Source: SIG710 sp045604985 (lineage in GTDB: Bacteria; Bacillota; Clostridia; Oscillospirales; CAG-272). Taken from it: DNA of 64,000 nucleotides. Made by a program: the position numbers and the translations under genes. The notes beneath the pieces are model-generated. The model saw only the letters and a program-made list of their open reading frames with translations, did not search any database and was not told the DNA's origin. Positions 1 through 8,450 of this stretch are shown here, in pieces. Position 1 is the stretch's first letter, and every line of letters begins with the position of its first letter. The stretch is from assembly GCA_045604985.1 (NCBI GenBank), contig JAZUPD010000018.1, positions 62,001 through 126,000 on the forward strand, read 5' to 3'.

Positions 1-6
1 ATCTTA

Positions 7-351
7 TCAAAAATTCGAACCGTTCCAGCCCCATTTGTCACATTCCTCGTATTTTACATATATTCTGTCCGAGGGAATGTTCAGCTTCGTTTCGTAAAGC
101 TTGCAGATTGCAGCAGTGACGTTTGAATATGCCTCTTTTGTTGATCTTCCGAATATTTTCACCTCGACGTATGCGGTATCGGCACTGTCGTCTCCCCTAA
201 AATACATTTTTACATCGTCATTAAATGAGAGCATGAGCCAATCCTCGTTTTTACCGGGGAAAAGGGAAATGATTTTTCCAAGTTCGGACTTTATTTCATT
301 TCTTTCTTTATCCGAGATCTTTTTTGTTGTAACTGTGCTTATATACGGCAT
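7..351 (-). CDS. MIF-like tautomerase family protein
   Basis: A 114-residue protein of the tautomerase superfamily, macrophage migration inhibitory factor (MIF) type, and the usual family size. It starts Met-Pro, so removal of Met would expose the catalytic Pro1 base known in this family. The C-terminal stretch DRIYVKYEECDKWGWN closely follows the MIF pattern around its conserved Asn-Trp-Gly-Trp region, and a 'SYSNVTAAICKLYETKLNIPSDR'-like helix (residues about 75-97) also fits. The likely activity is keto-enol tautomerisation of a phenylpyruvate-like substrate; the real substrate is unknown. An AGGAG site precedes the ATG. The Sel1-repeat gene ends 21 bases upstream on the same strand, so the two are probably co-transcribed. 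Family assignment is firm, physiological role is not. Confidence 0.85.
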   Translation of the reverse strand: MPYISTVTTKKISDKERNEIKSELGKIISLFPGKNEDWLMLSFNDDVKMYFRGDDSADTAYVEVKIFGRSTKEAYSNVTAAICKLYETKLNIPSDRIYVKYEECDKWGWNGSNF

Positions 352-372
352 GTTGGTCTCCTTTTATTCGTC

Positions 373-1101
373 TTATTTGTCCTGTGATTCTTCAAGCAGG
401 TATTGTTTTGCTTCGCCCGAGCCAAGAAGTGCCGCTTCCTTTATAAGAAGCTGACCTCGTTTGCGGTTTATGCGGCATCCGATGCCCTCGATATAGAAAA
501 GACCAAGAAGAAATTTTGCATCTCTTACAGTTTGGGTGTATACCTCGTCCTCGTCTTTGTTTGCGGCAACTATGGATAGCCATCTGTGAGCGTCGATATG
601 ACTCTCTGTTATAGCGCGGCAGCGTTCCTCCTCGATCCTCTGCTGTTCTTCCTCGTCGATATTACCCGCAAGAAGCGCATAGTCGTATCTGTTTTCAGCT
701 TTATGATAGGGGATTCGGCAGATATTACTTGAAACTGGATTTCCTGCGTATCCGATGGAACAAGCGGAAGCAAGATAAAGCTGTGCCTCGGGACATCCGC
801 CGTTTGCGCTCAGTTCCATATAATGTATAGCCTTTTTTATGTCTCTTTTGACTCCAATGCCGTTCATAGTCATAACCGCAAGATTATATGCGGCATCTCC
901 CCCATCAAGATAGATAGCCACCGCATAAAAATCTGCTGCTTTTTCCGTATTCTTCTCAACGCCTATGCCAAACTGATGCAGATACCCTATGTTGAACATG
1001 GCATCAAGGTCGCCTTCATAAGCAAGTGCCCTGTAAATCTCAGCAGCTTTTTCGTATTCACCCTTAACGAAAAGCGCATTTGCCCTGATAAGATCATTCA
1101 T
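373..1101 (-). CDS. Sel1-repeat (tetratricopeptide-like) protein
   Basis: A 242-residue protein built from Sel1-like repeats, helical pairs used for protein-protein contacts. At least four repeats are visible, for example 'AMFNIGYLHQFGIGVEKN' and 'AAYNLAVMTMNGIGVKRD', each with the Gly-x-Gly-Val turn followed by a basic residue; a last copy ('FLLGLFYIEGIGC') lies near residue 205. Between repeats 3 and 4 there is an irregular stretch rich in Glu/Arg (about 145-180). No signal peptide or membrane helix is seen, so it is probably cytoplasmic. It is the first gene of a two-gene unit with the MIF-like tautomerase and has a well-formed promoter upstream. The binding partner cannot be told from sequence. 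Confidence 0.85.
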   Translation of the reverse strand: MNDLIRANALFVKGEYEKAAEIYRALAYEGDLDAMFNIGYLHQFGIGVEKNTEKAADFYAVAIYLDGGDAAYNLAVMTMNGIGVKRDIKKAIHYMELSANGGCPEAQLYLASACSIGYAGNPVSSNICRIPYHKAENRYDYALLAGNIDEEEQQRIEEERCRAITESHIDAHRWLSIVAANKDEDEVYTQTVRDAKFLLGLFYIEGIGCRINRKRGQLLIKEAALLGSGEAKQYLLEESQDK

Positions 1102-1130
1102 TTTTTAGTCCTTCATTATCATTTTATATT

Positions 1131-1159
1131 ATTTTATCACATTATCCCATGTATGTCAA
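1131..1159 (-). promoter_or_regulatory. Promoter of Sel1/MIF unit
   Basis: On the minus strand TTGACA (1159-1154) is followed after exactly 17 bases by TAAAAT (1136-1131), about 30 bases before the Sel1-gene ATG. A sigma-A type promoter read directly from the sequence. Confidence 0.7.
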
Positions 1160-1258
1160 GAAAAAATAGCATTTAAGGTAATTTTTTAGCCCTGAAATCT
1201 CATATGATTTAAGGAAAAAGACAAGCGATGGGCATGTCATTTATCTGAAGGCGAGGGG

Positions 1259-3964
1259 ATGAGGATCTTGTTAAAAGAAAAAACCACGAGAAAGGATGAA
1301 ATTTCAAAAATTTCGAAAGGTCTTACCTCGGAAGAGGTTCGCATTTCTGAGGAAAAGCACGGTAGAAACGTTATAAGCAGAAAAAAGCGACGCTCGTTTA
1401 TAAGACAGTTTATTTCAAATTTGGGAGACCCAATTATAAGAGTGCTTCTCTTTGCGCTTTTTCTTAATATTCTCTTTCTTTTCCGTGATGGGGATATATA
1501 TGAGACCGTTGGCATCGGCATTTCGGTTTTTCTTGCAACCTTCATCTCCACTGCTTCCGAATATTCAAGCGAAACTGCATTCAGAAGACTTGGCGAGGAG
1601 AATTCGGGCGGAAAAATAAGAGCTAGAAGGGACGGAAAGCTGATAGAGCTTGATGCCGTGGAGCTTGTTGTGGGCGATATCATATATCTTGGCGCAGGGG
1701 AAAGGATCCCCGCCGATGCAATTCTTCTTTCGGGCAGAATGGGTGTTGATCAATCGTCAATGACGGGAGAGAGCAAGGAGGTAAAAAAAGAACCCTGCGG
1801 CGGATTTTCGCCTGCGATTTCCCTTGATCCTGCAGAAAAGGACGCACTCCCCGGAGGCAGCCTTATCCTTTCGGGCGAGGGGGTGGCAAGGGTCTGCTTT
1901 GTGGGAGACGAGACCCTTCTCGGCGGCATTTCGAGGGAGATAGATCTGGATACGAGAGAAAGCCCGCTCAGAGTCAGGCTCATGGGACTTGCCAAAGTTA
2001 TCAGCCGACTGGGATATATCGCCGCCATCCTAGTTTCATTTGCATACCTTGTGAATTGCTTTTTCCTTGATAGCGGAATGAACAGAAGCATCATTATGAT
2101 GAAGCTTTTTGATATGCGTTATCTTTTTGAAAAGATTCTTCACGCTCTGACACTTGGGCTGACGGTGGTAGTGGTGGCAGTGCCTGAGGGCTTACCCCTT
2201 ATGATATCGGTGGTGCTTTCGGCAAACATCAAAAAAATGATAAAAAATAATGTTCTTGTGCGAAAGCCAGTTGGGATCGAGGCGGCGGGAAGCATGAATA
2301 TCCTTTTTTGCGACAAGACCGGAACTATTACCGAGGGCGTACCTAAGGTCAGCGAATATATTTGCGGTGACGGAAGACGTTTTTCTTCTCTTGCAGAACT
2401 AAAAAAGGGTGGCGAGATCAGGCATGCTCTGGGACTTTCCGCTTTTTATAATACCTCTGCCTCTCTAACACTCGGTAATGATAAAAAAGAACACGCACTT
2501 GGAGGTAACACCACCGACAGAGCGCTTCTTTTGGATGCTGCAGCGATAAAAAACGAATTTTCGGGTCTGGACATAAAAGTCATAGAAAAAAATCCATTTG
2601 ACAGCGACAAAAAATATTCTTCAGTTCGTATCAATGACGAGGGCGATCAATTTTTTATAAAGGGGGCGCCCGAAAAGCTTCTTGGCAAGATCGAGACCTA
2701 TCTTCTTGACGACGGAAACGAAAAAGCCCTTGATAAATCCGCATTCTTACGCATCATAAACGAAAAAACCGGAAACGGCGCAAGGGTCATTCTTATTTGC
2801 AGAGGAGATGGGAGAGCGGGGGGAAGAATGGGACTCACGCTCCTTGCCGCTGTCTGTCTTTCGGACGGAATAAGGCGTGAAAGCCCTGCCTCGGTGAGAA
2901 GATTGCGAGATGCGGGAATTCATGTGGTCATGGTAACGGGAGACAATATGGAAACAGCGCAGAGCATTGCACAAGAATGTGGAATTCTCGGCGGGGGCGT
3001 AGATATCTGTCTTACAAGCACCTCCCTTGCTGAGATGGGAGATGAAAAGCTTCGTGCGCTTTTGCCAAGGATTGGAGTTATTGCAAGGGCACTTCCTTCG
3101 GATAAGAGCAGACTTGTGAGAGTGGCGCAGGAAAAGGAGATGGTAGTTGGAATGACGGGGGACGGCATAAACGATGCTCCTGCCCTTCGCCGTGCGGACG
3201 TTGGCTTTTCCATGGGAAGTGGTACACAGGTGGCAAAGGACGCAGGGGACATCATCATTCTCGATAATGACCTTTCCTCCATCGCAAAGGCAGTGCTTTA
3301 CGGCAGAGGAATTTTTAAAAATATCAGGAAATTCATCACTCTTCAGCTCACCATGAATCTCTCTGCTGTGGGAATTTCGATGATAGGTCCTTTTATCGGA
3401 TTTGACGCCCCCGTGACCGTAGTGCAGATGCTTTGGATAAATATTATCATGGACACTCTCGGGGGAATCGCCTTTGCGGGAGAGCATGCAAGTGAGGAAT
3501 ACATGGATGAAAATCCCAAGCGGCGAGACGAGCCGATACTTAATAAATACATGATCTGGCATATACTAACAATGGGCATCTTTACTATTGTTCTTTGCCT
3601 TTCCTTCCTCAAAATGCCCGAGATAAGCCGACTTTTCAGAGCAAGTGAGAGCAATATTTATCTCCTGACCGGCTTCTTCGTGCTGTTTATTTTCGCCTCT
3701 GTTTTTAATTGCTTCTCTGCAAGAGTGGATAGCATTTCTCTTTTTTCGGGGCTTGGTAAAAACAAGGTGTTTATAGGCATTATGCTCCTTATCGCATTTA
3801 TTCAGATACTTTTCGTCTATCTTGGCGGCTCGGTACTCAGAACTGCCCCGCTGATCCCCATGGAGCTTGCATACTCTATCGCACCTGCTCTTCTGGTTTT
3901 TCCTGCAGATTTTGCGGAAAAAATTATTTTGCGTGCTGTGTTTTCAAAAAAATCGGGATATTAA
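1259..3964 (+). CDS. Calcium-translocating P-type ATPase (PMCA/SERCA type)
   Basis: A 901-residue P2-type cation pump, close to the family length. The phosphorylation site DKTGT is near residue 351, with the TGES actuator motif (near 168), a KGAPE nucleotide-binding motif, TGDN, and the hinge GDGINDAPAL. The fourth membrane segment holds VPEGLP and a later segment reads WINIIMDT, the Pro-Glu-Gly and Asn/Asp pattern of Ca2+ site residues, so Ca2+ (possibly Mn2+) export is the best prediction. About ten membrane helices are expected. The start is uncertain: GAGGGG directly abuts ATG 1259, while TTG at 1268 sits 9 bases after it and may be the true start. A MarR-type regulator with its own promoter follows. 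No clear promoter was found upstream of this gene. Confidence 0.88.
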   Translation: MRILLKEKTTRKDEISKISKGLTSEEVRISEEKHGRNVISRKKRRSFIRQFISNLGDPIIRVLLFALFLNILFLFRDGDIYETVGIGISVFLATFISTASEYSSETAFRRLGEENSGGKIRARRDGKLIELDAVELVVGDIIYLGAGERIPADAILLSGRMGVDQSSMTGESKEVKKEPCGGFSPAISLDPAEKDALPGGSLILSGEGVARVCFVGDETLLGGISREIDLDTRESPLRVRLMGLAKVISRLGYIAAILVSFAYLVNCFFLDSGMNRSIIMMKLFDMRYLFEKILHALTLGLTVVVVAVPEGLPLMISVVLSANIKKMIKNNVLVRKPVGIEAAGSMNILFCDKTGTITEGVPKVSEYICGDGRRFSSLAELKKGGEIRHALGLSAFYNTSASLTLGNDKKEHALGGNTTDRALLLDAAAIKNEFSGLDIKVIEKNPFDSDKKYSSVRINDEGDQFFIKGAPEKLLGKIETYLLDDGNEKALDKSAFLRIINEKTGNGARVILICRGDGRAGGRMGLTLLAAVCLSDGIRRESPASVRRLRDAGIHVVMVTGDNMETAQSIAQECGILGGGVDICLTSTSLAEMGDEKLRALLPRIGVIARALPSDKSRLVRVAQEKEMVVGMTGDGINDAPALRRADVGFSMGSGTQVAKDAGDIIILDNDLSSIAKAVLYGRGIFKNIRKFITLQLTMNLSAVGISMIGPFIGFDAPVTVVQMLWINIIMDTLGGIAFAGEHASEEYMDENPKRRDEPILNKYMIWHILTMGIFTIVLCLSFLKMPEISRLFRASESNIYLLTGFFVLFIFASVFNCFSARVDSISLFSGLGKNKVFIGIMLLIAFIQILFVYLGGSVLRTAPLIPMELAYSIAPALLVFPADFAEKIILRAVFSKKSGY

Positions 3965-3983
3965 GATAAAAAACACAAAGTTG

Positions 3984-4012
3984 TTGACAAATCAACATTT
4001 GCGTGATATAAT
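3984..4012 (+). promoter_or_regulatory. Consensus promoter of marR-type gene
   Basis: TTGACA (3984-3989), 17-base spacer, TATAAT (4007-4012): a perfect sigma-A consensus promoter starting 19 bases after the ATPase stop codon and reading into the MarR gene. It suggests that the regulator is expressed independently and strongly. Confidence 0.8.
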
Positions 4013-4052
4013 TACAGAAAAGGATAAAAAAACAATGGAGAGTATCATATAA

Positions 4053-4499
4053 ATGCAAGAGAGATTTGAAATTTTCACCGTCCTTATGATGAGGATAAAC
4101 AGATCAATAAGAAGGCTTAAAACAGACGAGATGAAAAAATGGGGGCTGAAGAGTCACCATGTTTCCTGCCTTTATTATCTTTATAAATCAAACGGACTTA
4201 CCGCAACCGAGCTTGGCGAGCTTTGTATCGAGGATAAGGCGTCACTTTCAAGAGCCATCGAGACTCTTGAGGAGGAGGGCTATCTCGTGTGCAATTCCAG
4301 TACTATAAAGAGATATCGCAGTCCTCTTGAGCTTACGAAAAAGGGCAAGGAGGTTGGAAAGAGCCTTTCAGACAAAATAGACGAGGTGCTTAAGGCGACT
4401 TCGGATGGGGTCAGTGACAAGGAAAGAAAGATCATGTATTCCTCGCTTGAAAAAATAAGCGCAAGTCTCGAATCACTTTGCGAAGACTATAAAGAATAA
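4053..4499 (+). CDS. MarR family transcriptional regulator
   Basis: A 148-residue MarR-type winged-helix repressor, normal length for the family. The DNA-recognition part is around residues 48-90: 'TATELGELCIEDKASLSRAI' is the helix-turn-helix, followed by 'LEEEGYLV' and a basic wing ('STIKRYRSPLELTKKG'). N- and C-terminal helices form the usual dimer interface. A GGAGAG site precedes ATG 4053. It has its own perfect promoter and a downstream intrinsic terminator, so it is probably monocistronic. Its ligand and targets are unknown; the adjacent P-type ATPase is one candidate target, by proximity only. Confidence 0.88.
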   Translation: MQERFEIFTVLMMRINRSIRRLKTDEMKKWGLKSHHVSCLYYLYKSNGLTATELGELCIEDKASLSRAIETLEEEGYLVCNSSTIKRYRSPLELTKKGKEVGKSLSDKIDEVLKATSDGVSDKERKIMYSSLEKISASLESLCEDYKE

Positions 4500-4504
4500 A
4501 CTAT

Positions 4505-4540
4505 GGGGCTGAGCCGAACAAAACGGCAAAGCCCCTTTTT
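4505..4540 (+). terminator. Rho-independent terminator after marR gene
   Basis: GGGGC...GCCG stem paired with CGGC...GCCCC (3/3-base internal loop, loop AACAAAA) followed by TTTTT. It ends the MarR transcript. The left arm contains the word GGCTGAG that recurs in several terminators of this window. Confidence 0.75.
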
Positions 4541-4700
4541 GTTATTCTGAATGATAATGATAAATGTGAATTTGTCGAGGAGTTAGGGCGGGAGCAGTCA
4601 GGCAAAATTTTGCTGAAGCATTTTCAAAAGCTTGCTGAAAACTTTCAAACTGCACTGCTCTGTGCGAATCACTATTTACTGTTTGCAAAGGACCGACCAC

Positions 4701-6665
4701 TTATTTTTTAATGGGTTTTCTTTTGGTCTTTTCTCTTTTTCCGCCGTAATTATTTTTCCTTTTGTCGGTGTGATTGCCAACTCTGCTAACGTTCTTTTTG
4801 CTCTGTGAGCCCTTACCTTTAGCGGGTACGCCGATCTTTTGCGGTTTTATAAGGCATTCGGCCCCATAGCCGATAAGATCCTCTCTCCCCGCCTTTTTAA
4901 GAGCCTCGGCAACAAGCGCACTGTTTTCGGGCTTAGAATATTGCAAAAGTGCTCTTTGAAGCTGTTTTTCGTGATAATTTGTTGCCACATAGACTTTTTT
5001 TCCGTCAAGAGGATTTATTCCCGTATAATACATGACGGTTGAAGCCGTGCCGGGGGTGGGATAATAGTCCTGTACCTGCTCGGGGGCATAGCCGTCACGC
5101 TTAAGGCATCTTGCAAGCGCAATGGCGTCCTCCAAGCGTGAGCCGGGATGGCTTGACATGAGATATGGAACGAGATATTGCTCTTTGCCAAAGCTTTTTG
5201 TCAGTTCAAAATATCTTTTTCTGAATTTTTCATAGACTTCAAAATCAGGCTTACCCATTTTGCGAAGGACCTCGGATGAGCAATGCTCCGGAGCGACCTT
5301 CAGCTGTCCGCTGACATTATCCCTCACGAGTTTTTTGAAAAAGCTATCGTCCTTATCGCAAAGGACGTAATCAAAGCGTATTCCAGAACGGATAAATACC
5401 TTTTTTATGCCCGGCACAGCCTCGACTGCCTCGATAAGCCTTATATATTCTGAGTGGTCGGCTTTAAGATTTTTGCAAGGGGTAGGAGCCAAACATTTTC
5501 TGTCGGCGCAAACTCCGTACTCAAGCTGTTTTTCGCAAGCGGGATGTCGGAAGTTCGCCGTTGGTCCTCCAACATCGTGGATATATCCCTTGAAATCGGG
5601 AAGTCTCGTTATTTTTTGCGCTTCCGAAACAACGCTTTCGATGCTTCTGGAGCGCACGGTTCTTCCCTGATGGAATGCAAGGGCGCAGAAATTACAAGCT
5701 CCGAAGCAACCACGGTTATGGGTTATCGAAAATTTGACCTCTGCAATGGCGGGAACACCGCCCATCTTCTCATATGAAGGGTGATATGTACGCATATACG
5801 GAAGAGCGTAGACTCTATCAAGCTCCTTGCGCTCCAGAGGCGGCATAGGAGGATTCTGAACCAGCATTTTTTCGTCATAGAACTCGATGATCGCCTTACC
5901 GTTTATCGAATCCTGATTTTTATACTGTACGCCGAATGCCTCGGCATATTTTTTCTTATCCGTTTTTAGCTCGTTATAATCGAATGTTGCCGCCACGGGG
6001 AAATGTATCTTTTCATCTTTTTTAGAGAGAAAAACAGTTCCTCTAACGTCTCTTATCTTCTTTATCGGAACGCCCTTTGACAGAAGCGACGCAATTCGGA
6101 GCAGGATATTTTCTCCCATTCCGTATGTGAGGATATCCGCCCTCGAATCCACAAGGATCGAGCGGCGCACCTTGTCGTCCCAATAGTCATAATGGGCAAA
6201 GCGGCGAAGGGAGGCTTCAAGACCGCCGATAATTATCGGAATATCGCCGAATGCTTCCCTTATTCTGTTGCAATAAACGATGGTGGCTCTGTCCGGTCTT
6301 GCGCCCATCTTGCCGCCGGGTGAGTAATAATCGCTCGAACGCCTTTTCTTTGCGGCGGTATAGTGTGCAACCATCGAGTCGATATTTCCCGCAGTCACGA
6401 GAAAGCCGAGCTTTGGTCTGCCAAAAGTCTTGAAGTCATCTGCGCTCTTATAATTCGGCTGTGAGAGAATGGCAACTCTATACCCCTCATCCTCAAGAAC
6501 TCTCGATATTATCGACACGCCAAAGGACGGATGATCCACATAGGCATCGCCCGTAACATATACAAAATCAGGGGCGTCCCATCCCCGCTCGTCCATTTCG
6601 GCACGGCTTATGGGAAGAAACTCCATACCCTCCTCGGGAAAGGGCTTTTTTTCTGTTTTTTTCAT
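4701..6665 (-). CDS. YgiQ family radical SAM protein
   Basis: A 654-residue radical SAM protein of the UPF0313/YgiQ family. The cluster-binding motif CxxxCxxC is GCFGACNFCAL (Cys320, 324, 327), preceded by the YgiQ-type N-terminal region (about 1-300) with 'GDAYVDHPSFG' and 'GGLEASLRRFAHYDYW'. Two further Cys-rich stretches (about 355-395) and 'LKVAPEHCS' are typical of the family. The C-terminus is a very basic tail rich in Lys/Gly (about 615-654), suggesting RNA or nucleic acid contact. The reaction of YgiQ enzymes is not established to my knowledge. It lies 18 bases downstream of the second ABC exporter gene, so the three genes form one minus-strand unit. Confidence 0.9.
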   Translation of the reverse strand: MKKTEKKPFPEEGMEFLPISRAEMDERGWDAPDFVYVTGDAYVDHPSFGVSIISRVLEDEGYRVAILSQPNYKSADDFKTFGRPKLGFLVTAGNIDSMVAHYTAAKKRRSSDYYSPGGKMGARPDRATIVYCNRIREAFGDIPIIIGGLEASLRRFAHYDYWDDKVRRSILVDSRADILTYGMGENILLRIASLLSKGVPIKKIRDVRGTVFLSKKDEKIHFPVAATFDYNELKTDKKKYAEAFGVQYKNQDSINGKAIIEFYDEKMLVQNPPMPPLERKELDRVYALPYMRTYHPSYEKMGGVPAIAEVKFSITHNRGCFGACNFCALAFHQGRTVRSRSIESVVSEAQKITRLPDFKGYIHDVGGPTANFRHPACEKQLEYGVCADRKCLAPTPCKNLKADHSEYIRLIEAVEAVPGIKKVFIRSGIRFDYVLCDKDDSFFKKLVRDNVSGQLKVAPEHCSSEVLRKMGKPDFEVYEKFRKRYFELTKSFGKEQYLVPYLMSSHPGSRLEDAIALARCLKRDGYAPEQVQDYYPTPGTASTVMYYTGINPLDGKKVYVATNYHEKQLQRALLQYSKPENSALVAEALKKAGREDLIGYGAECLIKPQKIGVPAKGKGSQSKKNVSRVGNHTDKRKNNYGGKREKTKRKPIKK

Positions 6666-6683
6666 AATTTTTCCTTTGGTTTT

Positions 6684-8450
6684 TCAGTTTGTGTCAAACT
6701 GGCTGTTATAAAGCCTGCTATAAAAGCCGTCTGCGGCGAGAAGCTCTTCATGGTTACCCTTTTCAATAACGTTTCCGTCCTTCATAACCAGAATAATATC
6801 CGCTTCTCTGATGGTTGAAAGTCTATGGGCAACGATAAAGGTCGTTCTGCCCTCCATCATATGGGCAAAAGCTTTTTGGATACGGATTTCGGTACGGGTG
6901 TCGATGGATGAGGTGGCCTCGTCAAGAATGAGCATTGGAGGCAGACAAAGCATGACTCTGGCAATGCAGAGAAGCTGCTTCTGCCCCTGAGAAAGGCTTC
7001 CGCCATCCTCGCCGATCTCGGTGTCATAGCCCTTTGGAAGTCTCTTTATAAAGCTATGGGCGTGTGCTGCCTTTGCTGCTTCTATAATTTCCTCGTCTGT
7101 GGCATCGGGCTTGCCCATTTTTATATTGTCTCTAACAGTTCCCGCAGCAAGCCACGTGTCCTGGAGCACCATTCCAACGGATGAACGAAGATCCTGCCTT
7201 CTCATGTCCCGTGTCTCAACTCCGTCAAGGTATATTTTGCCTTCTTGGACGTCATAAAAACGCATAAGAAGGTTTATGACCGTTGTTTTTCCGCACCCGG
7301 TAGGACCAACGATAGCAATTCTCTGCCCGGGCTTTACGTCAAGCGACAGGTTACGGATAAGCTTCTGCTCGGGGGAATAGGAAAATGACACGTTTTCTAT
7401 TTTCACTTCCCCCTTTACATTGTCGATCGAAACGGTATCTTCCCTATCGGGGGTCTGTGGTTTTTCGGCAATGAAATCGAAGATCCTGCTTGCACAGGCA
7501 AGTGAATTCTGAAGCTCGGTAATAACTCCCGATATCTCGTTAAAGGGCTTTGTATATTGGTTTGCATAGCTGAGAAAGACCGAAAGAGAACCAACCGACA
7601 TGTTTCCGATAATTCCGACTTTTCCGATGACGGAAAGCGCTCCGAAGCATCCCACAGCCGCATAAACAACGCTGTTTACAAATCTGGTTGAGGGATTTAC
7701 GAGGGATGAGAAAAAGGTTGCTTTAAGTGAGTATTTTACAAGCCTGTCGTCTATCTCGCAGTATTTTTCCATCATCTCGTCCTCTCGACCAAATGCCTTT
7801 ACAACTTTTTGCTGACCGATAGCCTCGTCGATAAGAGCGGTCTGATCGCCTCTCGTTTCGCTCTGCAGCCTGAACATATCATACGTGTGTTTTGAAACAT
7901 ATCTTGCAACGAAAAGCGAAAGAGGTGTCAAAACCACAACGATAAGGGCAATTATGGGGCTGAGAGAAAACATAAACATCAGAGTTCCGAGTATTGTCAG
8001 AACTCCCGTAAAGAGCTGTGTAAAGCCAAGAAGAAGTCCGTCGGCAAAGGTATCAACATCGCTGACTATTCTGCTGATCACATCGCCAAAGTTATGAGAA
8101 TCTATATAGGAAAATGGAAGCCTCTGAAGCTTTTCAAATGCTGCGCGACGCACGTCTCTTATTACCTCAAAGGTGATCTTATTGTTGATCGTGCTGATTA
8201 TCCATGTGAGAATCGCAGTGATCAATACTGCGATTGCACCTCTGATAAGCAGCGGCACAAGCCCCTCAAAATCAACTTTTCCCGCCTCAATCATAAGGTC
8301 TATCGCTTGTCCTATGAGGATGGGAAGATATAGGGTGAGGAAAACGCTTGCGCCCGAAAGTATTATCGAAATGACTGTCAGAAAAGCATAGGGCTTTAAA
8401 AATTCCAGCACACGGCGAAGAACGCTTTTTGTACTTTTTTGATCTTTCAC
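6684..8450 (-). CDS. ABC exporter half-transporter, subunit B (catalytic NBD)
   Basis: About 588 residues: an exporter-type membrane domain with six helices (about 15-310) followed by an ABC ATPase domain with GPTGCGKTT (Walker A), SLSQGQKQ (signature) and LILDEATSSID (Walker B with the catalytic Glu). I start it at GTG 8450, because that codon overlaps the TGA of the upstream gene as GTGA and has AAGGAGGG in front; the frame stays open further upstream but that part lies inside the neighbour. It pairs with the upstream half-transporter to form a heterodimeric multidrug/lipid exporter of the LmrCD/BmrCD kind. The substrate cannot be told. Confidence 0.9.
   Translation of the reverse strand: MKDQKSTKSVLRRVLEFLKPYAFLTVISIILSGASVFLTLYLPILIGQAIDLMIEAGKVDFEGLVPLLIRGAIAVLITAILTWIISTINNKITFEVIRDVRRAAFEKLQRLPFSYIDSHNFGDVISRIVSDVDTFADGLLLGFTQLFTGVLTILGTLMFMFSLSPIIALIVVVLTPLSLFVARYVSKHTYDMFRLQSETRGDQTALIDEAIGQQKVVKAFGREDEMMEKYCEIDDRLVKYSLKATFFSSLVNPSTRFVNSVVYAAVGCFGALSVIGKVGIIGNMSVGSLSVFLSYANQYTKPFNEISGVITELQNSLACASRIFDFIAEKPQTPDREDTVSIDNVKGEVKIENVSFSYSPEQKLIRNLSLDVKPGQRIAIVGPTGCGKTTVINLLMRFYDVQEGKIYLDGVETRDMRRQDLRSSVGMVLQDTWLAAGTVRDNIKMGKPDATDEEIIEAAKAAHAHSFIKRLPKGYDTEIGEDGGSLSQGQKQLLCIARVMLCLPPMLILDEATSSIDTRTEIRIQKAFAHMMEGRTTFIVAHRLSTIREADIILVMKDGNVIEKGNHEELLAADGFYSRLYNSQFDTN

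Noticed and set aside
4545..4580. Fur box-like text GATAATGATAA
   Set aside because: It lies between two convergent gene ends, with no promoter to control.
4575..4700. Dispersed intergenic repeat shared with 28050-28150, 41880-42029 and 44041-44165
   Set aside because: They share only short words (AAAGCTT, GACCGACC); no alignment long enough to call a repeat by eye. A dot plot of these four segments would settle it.
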